Positions 11,142-20,900 of a stretch of 60,000 nt of DNA are shown one piece after another. Both the position numbers and the translations under genes were made by a program. Every line of letters starts with the position of its first letter. Positions within the stretch are counted from its first letter, which is position 1. This DNA is from Apostichopus japonicus (taxonomy: Eukaryota > Echinodermata > Holothuroidea > Aspidochirotida > Stichopodidae): contig NC_092573.1 of the NCBI RefSeq assembly GCF_037975245.1, forward strand, positions 15,924,265 to 15,984,264. The letters run 5' to 3'. The notes under the pieces were generated by a model. The model was not told where the DNA came from and did not search any database. It was given only the letters and a program-made list of their open reading frames with translations.

Positions 11142-12134
11142 TTTCGGCCAAAATTTTTATTGAACGCTTCGCGCCAACACATGGTGGCGCTTCGCTTAGA
11201 TAGTTTGCCTACAGGCTTCGCCCCTCTCTTGGCAATTACTCGCTACACGCCTGTTCGAATTTGTAAAGCAAAGAGCAGATATAACATCATATCAGTGAGC
11301 ATTGAATGCATGTTCCACGATGAACAGCCTCAAAAACTGTCTTTGTGTGTAGTCAAAGGCGTAGGAGCCCAATTGGATTTGGGGGCTGTAATGACTTGCC
11401 CGAAAAAAAAGCCAAAATTTTTCGCGCGCGAAGCGCGCGTTCAACATATCGATGCCAATATCATATAAGCAAGCATGGGTCATTACATTGCATGGCATCG
11501 TTTACCGTACGGTCCGTCAAAGTTGCACAGTATACCGCCGGATGCTAATGTAAACAACCAAATGTCTTATGTAGATGGAGAAAAACCATACAGATCCATT
11601 TATGTCAAAACTCTCTTTTACAGTAGTAATATCGGCCAAGCTTACAACTTTATTTTAATTACCAAGGAGATCATTTTTAAGCTATTCATTGCTATTTATT
11701 TTTCTTTCAGTAGGTGCCCGAAAAAAATGGTTGCGGGGGGGGGCTGCAGCCCCCGCCTCCTACGGGACCTACGCCTATGTGTGTAGTGTTCGGTTCGATA
11801 TACCTGATATAGGAAATATCTGCTATTTTTCATTCCCTTCAACCAAGTTTTATAATAGCCATTATAAGAAGTTTTAATATTTCTACACCAATAAATTAAC
11901 TGTGTCTGAATTTTAGAAAATTTCCTCACCAACATTCTTCATCATACTTTCCTCTACTCGTGCAATTTTGACCTGTCTGTTAGGGGTTCCAGGAGGTTTT
12001 TCTATATTGGTTGTCCATAGATTGAAATTTGTGCAACATTATGGGTATGTTTAAAAGTGATTTTTTTTCACGAGAAATGTGAATTTTCAAATTCTCAACA
12101 AATAAAGGGCTTAAAACCTTCAAAAGTGGGGCTT
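11142..12134 (+). mobile_element. Repetitive segment B (paralogue of 9838-10510), interrupted
   Basis: Homologous to segment A over both ends, but split by a 424-bp insertion at 11354-11777. The GCGCCAAC...GGTGGCGC block, ATCATATCAGTGAGCATT, GATGAACAGCCTC and CTGTCTGTTAGGGGTT are recognisable. It has no intact gene. Confidence 0.7.
11354..11777. mobile_element. 424-bp non-autonomous DNA element with 10-bp target duplication
   Basis: Flanked by TGTGTGTAGT at 11344-11353 and again at 11778-11787. The ends carry short inverted repeats: the left begins CAAAGGCGTAGGAGCC and the right, on the opposite strand, TAGGCGTAGGTCCC. Segment A (around 10177-10190) has a single TGTGCGTAGT at this point, i.e. 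an empty site. A 9-11 bp duplication is typical of Mutator-like elements, so that class is possible. An internal GC-rich hairpin (CGCGCGCGAAGCGCGCG) lies at about 11422-11440. No coding capacity is visible. Confidence 0.75.
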
Positions 12135-12141
12135 TCGGATA

Positions 12142-12787
12142 TTGTGGGCCGTGACGTAGAATTACCTACAAAAGCAATGATCCATAGGACATGCAATCAG
12201 GTCGAACATGATGTGTGACTGGTGACAATCTTCAAAAAGGTTATGGATGGAAAAAAAACTTTTGGGAAATACTTGATTCTCAGGCAAAAGTGCACATCTG
12301 GTTGGTCATTTTCAAGTCCGAGAAGTGCCATTTCCGGTGATCTGGGGGGGGTATCAAAACCAGAAATTTTCTTGTACGCTCCGCGCCAACCGATGGTGGC
12401 GCTCCGCTTAGATAGTAATTCGCGCCCCCCGGGTTAGAAAATCCTGGATACGCGCCTGTTACATGTATTGTGGGCCGCGACGTAGAATCACCTACAAAAT
12501 GCAATGATCCACAGGAGATGCGATGAGGTCGAACATGATATGTGACTGGTGACGATCTTCAAAACGGTTATGGATGGAAAAAATAACTATTGGGAAAGTC
12601 TTGGTTCTCAGGCAAAAGTGTACATCTAGTTGGTCATTTCAAGACCGAGAAGTGCCATTTCCAGTGATCTGGGGGTTATCGAAACCCGAAATTTTCTTGT
12701 ACGCTGCGCGCCAACCGATGGTGGCGCTCCGCTTAGATAGTAATTCGCGCCCCCCGCGGGTTAGAAAATCCTGGATACGCCCCTGAA
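12142..12787. repeat. Tandem duplication of a ~326-bp mobile-element-derived unit (two copies)
   Basis: Units run at about 12142-12467 and 12468-12787. Both start GTGGGCCGNGACGTAGAAT and contain GGTCGAACATGAT, TGTGACTGGTGAC, CTCAGGCAAAAGTG and GAGAAGTGCCATTTCC. They continue with the GCGCCAACCGATGGTGGCGC palindrome and end GTTAGAAAATCCTGGATACG. That end is the reverse complement of the terminal motif seen at 8650 and 10514. Confidence 0.8.
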
Positions 12788-14770
12788 ATACTTTTAGATT
12801 AAATCTGGCACCGTTTCGAAAATTAAAGCCCAGGGACGGATCCAGGATGCTAAAAAGGATTGGGTCTGCCCATCGGGTCTTTACAGCCGGCTCCCGTGTA
12901 AGTGGTGTGGGAGTCCCCCCCCCCCCTTCCCTGCAACATGAGATCAAATTTAGACGTGAAATGGTATCTATAAATCATATCTACACGCAAGGTTGTGCTA
13001 ATAATATATCATACATCAGGTTGAATGGAGGGGGGATGTTCACCCTCCCCTCTCTGGTCCGCACATGTCTGCAGTATCGTATGCCAATATTTCAATGCAT
13101 TTCATAAATATTGAGTCCATATCTTTCCCTTACTATGAATGAGTTTATGGGGTATCTAGTTTATCGGCAATTTCCTGCAGATTCCTGTGAATGACGCGAA
13201 TGGAAGCGTACATGACTGACGTTGGCATTGGCATTGGATGCAGCAGCTCGTGACACCATCTTCAAAAAATCATACGATGTAATGAACACATTATTTAAAA
13301 CCTCGGATGGGATCCGGGTAGGCACATAGCCAAGTTCGAAGTGTGAGGGGGATAATGTCAAATTTTGTTACATTGTACGGTTTGTAATCAGGGACGATAT
13401 TAGGTCCATCCTAATAGAAAATCAAAGCTCGGTCTCACATTGGTGCGAAGTTGGTCTCCAGTACACCCTGAATTATAATTCAGCGTGCATCCCTATACAC
13501 ACGAACGTAACAATAATAAGATGGAAGAAAAGGGACCAACTAGTGTACTTCTAGCCTCAATTGGACAACCGTATATAAGGCTAAGGATATACTGCAGCTT
13601 CCGGGCTTCGCCCAGAGCCCCCGCCCGGCCGGCAAGGGAGGGGGGAGGGGCTGTTTTGTGGGCTAATACATTCTGCTGAATTGAATTCCTCATGTATTTC
13701 TCTGCTCTTAAATCGCGACAAGAGAACAAGAACGATCTGTAAACTCTGCAGCTCAAGTCCCCAGATGTTCACCAGGGCTTGGACAAGTGTTTCAGTGTTA
13801 CATCATGGTTCCCATACTCGAGAGAACAAGAAATATCGCCAAATGCTCAAACATCCAAGGGCTTGGCGTTCGTGGGGGTTATTTCAAGTACGGTATTTCA
13901 CTAAACCGTGTGTAAAACACCACTCCTTTGATTTGTCAAGAACGGACATTACAAATACATGTGTATAGTGTGTGTTTCCGGTGGGTACATGTCATGTCAT
14001 TCAATGATATTTATCCACATGGAGATGTTGTGCTTTTATAAAGCCCGGACAGCAGTAAATTTATATACGAAGTACAGAACTTTGACTAAAAGTGTCGATC
14101 ACCGCATCAAATTTACTTGTTCAGAGAAGTCTCATTTTGTGCTTATTATAGCTAACATGAGAAAAGCCTTATTTGAGAAGCAGGTCATTGTGACATGACC
14201 GTGCCATACAAACAAGTAACCTGTCTGGTATCATAACTATATACCTATTATTTCTTGTGCCTAGTCCTTACTGTTCCCTTGAAGTCCCAAGAAACATAAG
14301 CACCGCTGACCTATGGTTACACCACCAGAAGGGGGAGTTGAGGGTAAGAGTTCAAGGCGGCATACGCCTGAGAGAGTCTCTATCTCGAAATTAACCAATT
14401 CAATTGCTATTATATTAATGATTACAAATAAACCCAACAACGGTCCCTTATGCAAATGCCCACCCCTCCGGCCCTGTTTCTATTCAAGTTCGTGTAAAAT
14501 ATCTTAAGGGTAGCGGAGGTGAGGTGGTAAACTACAACAGAAATGCATTTTATAATTACAATTTAACCAATCTTACGATAAAAGAGCACCTTCTAATTAG
14601 AAAAAAACAAAAACGCCATTGAACTTTATCACAAAACTCGACGAAAGTGCCCTGTGTCTCAATATTTGCTATAATAAGCCGAAATATTCCAACACAGTAC
14701 AGTCCGAACGAAATATCAGTTATATGTTTTTCTTTTATTTATAGCGCCATCACTTCGTTTTCACGGCCGT
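12788..14770. other. Intergenic sequence with further repeat debris, no gene
   Basis: Contains another CAGGGACGGATCCAGGAT terminal motif at 12831-12848, a C-run at 12916-12926 and a GC-rich stretch at about 13590-13660. The open frames here are short and show no family resemblance. Confidence 0.5.
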
Positions 14771-14773
14771 GTT

Positions 14774-14950
14774 TATAAAACCGTTTTGTTTATGATACCG
14801 GAATTGAATGAGGAAGATTCTGCATTGTATACAGTTGAGAGTTGTGAAAGCAGAAGAGGAATCTGTAGCAAAAACTTACTCTTTCAGCTAGTCTGACCAC
14901 GAATTGACCACGAAGTTCTGATCCAAGAACCTAAAGCTAGAAGGGTAATA
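14774..14950 (+). promoter_or_regulatory. Candidate promoter and 5' UTR exon of the ankyrin/coiled-coil gene
   Basis: A TATAAAA sequence at 14774-14780 is followed by a non-repetitive stretch without start-stop frames, ending near AGAAGG|GTAATA (about 14945), which could be a donor. The first coding exon begins with 43 bases of 5' UTR after an acceptor at 17868, so at least one upstream exon must exist. This site is the most plausible one I see, but it is inference. Confidence 0.25.
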
Positions 14951-15011
14951 CGATTACTTATGTAGCTAAGTTAGAATATATTTACATTTGAGCTTGACAA
15001 GTATTTAGATG

Positions 15012-15290
15012 CTAGCCTCTAGGCCTAGTTCCGATTTTGGAAGACTAATGTATTGAGAATTTCAAGAGCAAGGGATTGGCCTAAGTTGGGCCCTAGGCCT
15101 AACTACTGTATGTAGGCCTTACCTAGGCCAAGCCATTTGACCACAGGCATGTAGGCCTAGATTATACTTAACTTACAATTTACTCTAATTTCAATTTGAA
15201 CTAGCCTATGTTAGGCCTGAAGTCAAGTTAGGCCTAACATATAGCCTATTTATGAAAGAGCCTTATTCAACAACAAAAAACAGCTGAAGC
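15012..15290. other. Cluster of TAGGCCTA / AGGCC palindromic motifs
   Basis: About ten AGGCCT or AGGCC motifs occur in 280 bases, several as the full palindrome TAGGCCTA (near 15023, 15095, 15151 and 15231). Single copies are scattered elsewhere in the window, but nowhere so densely. Confidence 0.6.
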
Positions 15291-15930
15291 CTCTATAGGC
15301 TATGTACAATAACTTTTCAAACAACTTGTCCAGTTGGGTACAAAAGCTTCCAGAATTCACTTGCCCTGAAATTAAGCAAAATAAAGGGAGACTGGTAACA
15401 TGATAAATTTTCATTGTAATTTGCACAGTTGTTTGTTACACTGTCACATGTGAATATGATCGTGCATTATTGTTTACAAAAATTTTCACATTTGCAGGAT
15501 TTCTCAACTGAGAAAATCATTCATTGCAATTATTGCAATGTACCTTTATTTTTGTACATGTGAATGTCAGGTTATTGCCATGTGATGGCTTGTTGAGATG
15601 ATAATCTGTTTGTCCCTGCCTTTGAGGCCTTTGGCAAAGCTGTATTAGTAAATTATCCAAATTTCAGTAATGAAGATTGCTTCGGCATGCTTTTGAAAGC
15701 AGACACAACTTTTCAATCGTACACCTTGCAGTACTAACATTCGTTATGGCATACAGTACACAGCCTTTTTTGACATTCACAGGTGATTGATTCTCGCGAA
15801 AGGTACAGCGCCAAGCAACTTCTTTCTATACAAATGAAAGTCACATAGTTCATATGTATCATTGAACAATCACCCCTTTCCTTATGTGGTATATGCGTGA
15901 ATCCTCTCCAAAATCTAGCTTTCTACTTCT

Positions 15931-16023
15931 CAGGCCTCTACAAGTATTTTCAAAAGTACTTGCAAATTGCTGAGCGTGACTAAAAATCTACTCTACTCAA
16001 ATGCAAAATTGACTCGTCACTTT
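15931..16023 (+). repeat. Dispersed repeat copy B
   Basis: Diverged match in the same orientation to 7788-7870, about 8 kb away. Shared blocks are CAGGCCTCTACAAGTA, TTCAAAAGTACTTGC, GCGTGACTAAAAATCTAC and GACTCGTCAC. Confidence 0.55.
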
Positions 16024-16649
16024 TAACGTTTTAAGTCTCCATACTTGTAGTATAGTAACAAAAACTACAACAACAATACTTTCTCACAAACTAAGGTTTG
16101 GCAATGCACAACGGAAAATTATACTAAGTACTGTGAACTATGAAACTTCTTCCACCAAAAGAAAGTGATGAACATCATAAAACATATTTGCCGAATCATT
16201 TATATGCAGCTAGGCCTCTTTTGTCTCAAACAATTCCAAAGAACATCGGCAAAAATACCTACTAAGGTGTCTTGGCTTCTGTAACAGTAGGACTCATTTA
16301 GTACTTTCAGAAGTAAGCCTATACAGTATCTCACTGCAACTTTGGAACACAACTCGATTAGCGACTTAACACCATTTTTTAAAATAATGTATTCTTGTCT
16401 TTTTAAGTGCAAAATGGTTTGCAAAAACTGTCACTGTTACTCCAATAACTGCCAATAAAGTCAAAGTGGTTGAAAAATCTTTGAAAAAAATCATGGTTGT
16501 GAGTGCCTCCAATCTTGTCCCAAAACAATAGGGAATGAAGACAATTGCATGTCAAATTTGTCTTAATAAATACTTTAGGAGGTGATTGGCTACCTTAAGT
16601 GTATTGGTTTTCTGACGAACTTTATACTATCCTACTGTTGTTAGTGTAT

Positions 16650-17170
16650 GGCACAGTGAAAATTACACAGTCTTTATTGGGCTGGTTACCAAAGATGATC
16701 AGGAAAATTGTACATGGAAAATAGAAGTGTATGTCCATAATGTAACAGTCAGTTTTGTCATAGACACTTGTGTTGATGAAACAATTATACCTGAAAGTAT
16801 TTACAACAAGCTAAATTGAAGTGTTAACTTTGTAAAGCCTGACAAGTTCTTACATGGTACAAATAGCTCAAACTAGAGTATTTTGGGAAATCTGATGCTA
16901 AGGTCATTTGAAGCTGACAATGTCAATTCCATCCAAACTATTTATGTTGTCAGGGATTGTGATACAGTCCTAATGGGAAAACCAGTTATTGAAGCTTTGT
17001 AGGTGGTGGGATGCTCAATTGTGTAGAAGTTAAAAACCATCATCCTTTGAAGCTGTTTTCAGGGCTAGGTGTAATGAAGGAGAGTATGATATCAGCTTAC
17101 AAAGAATTATGTTCCTTATGCAGTGAATGCTTGGAGAAAGGTTGCATCAGTGCCATTGTACAAGGTAATT
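16650..17170 (+). pseudogene. Degenerate Ty3/gypsy-type retrotransposon pol fragment (protease to start of RT)
   Basis: One frame reads through a retropepsin-like domain: VYVHNVTVSFVIDTC at the active-site position (canonical DTG is DTC here, 16763-16771), then IIPESIYNKL. After in-frame stops come FLHGTNSS and IYVVRDCDTVLMGKPVIEAL. Further on, in shifted frames, LFSGLGVM and VPYAVNAWRKVASVPLYKV resemble the linker and start of the reverse transcriptase of Ty3/gypsy elements. At least three stops and several frameshifts make it dead. No LTRs are seen. It lies between the presumed 5' UTR exon and the first coding exon of the ankyrin gene. Confidence 0.8.
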
Positions 17171-17440
17171 AAAACTTAACTTCAGAAATGAGAATGAGAG
17201 GGTGTGAATTTCAAAGTAAATGACCCAACTTAGTTCTGTGCCTCCATGATTCTTGTTTCAAAAGAGACAAAAAGTAAACAGTGCTGATGTTAGAATATGT
17301 GTAGATGACACAAAACTCAGTCAGTATGTTAACCCTTTCCTGTGTTGTAAATAACTCCCAATGGACGCTTTGTAGAAACAGGAAGTAATCGGTCACTTGT
17401 TATCAGACGCAAAGTGAATGTTTATCTGGGGTGAATGGAA

Positions 17441-17469
17441 CCAGGGAGTTGTTCCATAACAACTGCCTG
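17441..17469. repeat. 29-bp hairpin repeat, copy 1
   Basis: CCAGGGAGTTGTTCCATAA followed by CAACTGCCTG: an imperfect inverted repeat with about an 11-bp stem and a CCATA loop. A near-identical copy lies at 27554-27582. Confidence 0.7.
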
Positions 17470-17868
17470 ATAGAACACCATTCATTCCCTCAATCAGAAG
17501 CAATAGGGGGTGAGCAGGAACAAAACAAGTTTGAAATAATTGTATAGATGTAAGGGTTTGTTTAGTTAAGTGCAGGTACAGTAGTCAGCTTGTAATCCTT
17601 GTTGAGTTGTTACAAAAATCAAAGGATAAGATACTTGAGTTTGTTACAAATGTTATACATTTTACAACATAGTGGGGGAATATTTCAGACTTGGCATCTG
17701 AAAACAAAAAATATGGATGAGTGATGTGTGGATCACATTACAATTTATGACAATGAAGTTACTTTTCTATTACCCTCACTGCTCTCCAGTGAAATTACTG
17801 ACCCTTGTACTGTTTATGAGAACATTGCTAATTAATGCTCACAGTTTCTGTTTTTGTCCCCACGATAG

Positions 17869-17947
17869 GAAAACAGCTGTGTGAGTTATGTAATGGCATC
17901 CTGAAATCACCATGTTCAGACGACTTCGAAGGAGTAAAGATAAGAAG
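17869..17947 (+). CDS. RAI14/UACA-like: RAI14/UACA-like exon with start codon (coding 17912-17947)
   Basis: The acceptor is CCCCACGATAG|GAAAAC. The first 43 bases are 5' UTR. ATG is at 17912-17914; 12 codons (MFRRLRRSKDKK) follow before donor AAG|GTAAGG. The short basic N-terminus is typical of the family. Confidence 0.85.
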
Positions 17948-20900
17948 GTAAGGAAACTTGATTTTCATGTTTCATGATGTTGATCATTTAGATCTCTGAT
18001 TAATTTAGCAGAAGAGCACATTTTTGGGGAGGGGGTATGTATGTAGAAAAGAATTCTAACCAGAACCTAAAGCAGATAATCTCTTAGTGTAAACAAATTA
18101 TGTGTTTGCAGTGGGGTTGGTTTTGCAATTTGCATTTGACATGGCAGTTTCATTCATCTTATTTCCAATTTATTTAAGGATGATGCTTTTTTCATTCCAT
18201 TTCAGTAACTGTTTATAGTTCTGTTTGAGTTCCAAGGTTCCCATGTTTTCTACAATATTGTCTGTAAACATTGCTGCTTTGTTACATATTTACCTATAGT
18301 TCTGACTATATTTAAAGCTTTCCATGGTTGACTGTTTGGATCATTGACTATAAATAGCAGCATAAGATAGTTAAGGTTTGATTTCTTTTGATGTAAGCAA
18401 GCTTTGATTTTATTGACAGGACAAAAGTAAGTAATGGACAGCACAACTTGTGAATCTTCACCTGCAAGAAATGTTGTTGAGTTTAATTTGTAGATCTTAT
18501 TTGGGAAAAGTAGACAAGTAACCCAAGACCCTTGATGAGTATCACAGAGTAGGTATCTGATACAGTCAAAGAGAAGTATCCAGCTATATGGTTACAGTGA
18601 CTGGGTAGAAACAAAACTGCTGTAATTCTCTGATGATTAATTATTAAATCATGTTTACATTCATATGTTCAAAGATTTTGTTCTTTAAATATATTAGGTA
18701 AGTATGGCATACTTTATATGTACAGGTTTATCCCTATAAATAGAGACATGACGGTTCCACTGGTTGAGATGTGATGGTATCTACTATCCATACAGTGGTT
18801 CCAGAACGTTGAATGCAGTGTACTGTTACACTCACATTGCTGACAGTTTTTCACTTGCTTGTCTTGTACATTGATTTCATACCTGTTCATGCAGCCAAGC
18901 TAGCATTGAAGTCAACTTTAAATATGTAACACCTGTAACTAATTTAGAATAGCAAGTCAACACTTTCTTTTCTGATTAATCAGATATTACTTCCACCCTC
19001 AGGAAATTCAATTTGGCTCTCCTGGCATGTGGAAGTCTCTCCAGGGAGATTATAAGTGGTCTTCAATCATTTTGTGTTAGAGTAGTGTGTCATATATTAT
19101 CGGCAGCAGAGAACTGCAGCTTTGTAGTGGTGGAGTTTTCACCAATGCATCCAGATGTTGGTTGTTAACAATTCCAAGTGCTTAATTTGTGGTGTGATCC
19201 ACTCAATGCAATACTGACTGATCATACTATTTAAACAAATGAATTTGTTTACAATAGGGTGGTGTTAAGGCAGCTTTTGATTTTATTTTGACCATAGTTT
19301 GTGTTTGATGCATTTCGATAATAAAACCCTGTGCAGTAATAAATATTTGACAATGTTGGTCATTTGCTTGACTAGTCAAAATTTTATGTCATTTGATGAA
19401 GTGAAAGTACAAATATTTCAAATTGACATTTTAGTATTTATTTATGTTTATAATACTACTTGATAAAATTGTGTGGGTGAGATATGTTGGGAATCGAAGG
19501 GATACCTTAATCACATTCAATGCAGATTTCAAATTTGTCAGTTTGATTGAACTGTCATTTCATTGTTGAAACCTTTTGATTTGGTACCATTGACAATAGA
19601 AACCTATACAGTCATGATGGCGTGTACTAGTAGTATGTGTTTTAAGAGGAAACTTTAAAGAGGTTATGAAATGGAAAAAAAATTCTTTATCATCGTATTC
19701 TGTACACTCGTAGCTTTCCAATGATACCCAATTTGTGTCAAACACAGCTTGCATCCTCGAGGAATAAACGATAAAAAATTTGAGGGTAATAAAACTTTCT
19801 AAAAATTGTTGTATTTACGGTAATGCGGCGTGACGTCAGTCGAGGAACTCATCTCACTTCCGAGACGCTATGTTTACATTCTTAAACGTCTGAGAACACA
19901 CAACATTGCACTGTTGCAGCGCTCCGTAGTAATTGAGATTTGGTGTTTGGAGTTTTGTTTTTAAGTAAATTTATCTCGTAACTGTTAAATATGCCGAGCC
20001 GATATGTGGTATCAGGTTGCTCCAACACAAGTAAAGACGGATTTCTACTGCAAGCTTTTCCAAAAGATGACAGAAATGGAAGAATTTGAACATGACTCGC
20101 TCAAAACACTACACGTACACAACGGTACGAGTGCCTGTAGGCTTATACTGTTGCCAAATTACTTGTTGGGACCATAGCCTAGGCCTCCTTGATACAGCAA
20201 ATGACAATTTTATTTTTGGTTACCTAATATTTTGCACAAAACTTAAAGCCAGTTGGTTTTAGAACAGTCAATACTTTATCTGCAAGTTTTCTTTTGTGGT
20301 AAAACTGGCGTTGTGTTGTGATTTTACGTAACAGTTGGATGATACAATTACATGAGCTAGCCTGTTATACAACGTCTATTAGTTAGGTCTAGACCCCATG
20401 TTACCACTACTAGTACTATAGGGTTGCACTGTACAGAATGTCACATTTTCATTGCACTGTAAGACACAACGTTCTAGAAGCTTTGCTACGAGGTTAAGTA
20501 GCAGGATCATTGACATTCGCGATAATTTAAATCATATGATGGTCTTAATAATGGTGGTTTTGTTTATATGCTCAACCCACCAGTTTCGGTTCAGGGTCGT
20601 CCAACCGTTCTGCTCAGGGACTTCGATCGGCAGCGACGCCTCTCGGCCATCGGGACCGTTTTACAATTCATCTGCAAGGGGCTCAATTGATAGGGAAAAA
20701 CACAGATATTATCTTCAAAACCCTTGAAAAGTATTTCCTCCTCTTCTTCCTTAAGAAAATAATTTTCGTCAAAGCTTACAAATGTCCTGAGAGGTGAAGT
20801 CCTATTTCCTTGGAATCGGAAGATTCGGGAGAAGAGATTTTCAATTGGTGAGAAGAGTGTTGTGGTTACATACATAGTAAACTGTGTAACGCTGTATCGG

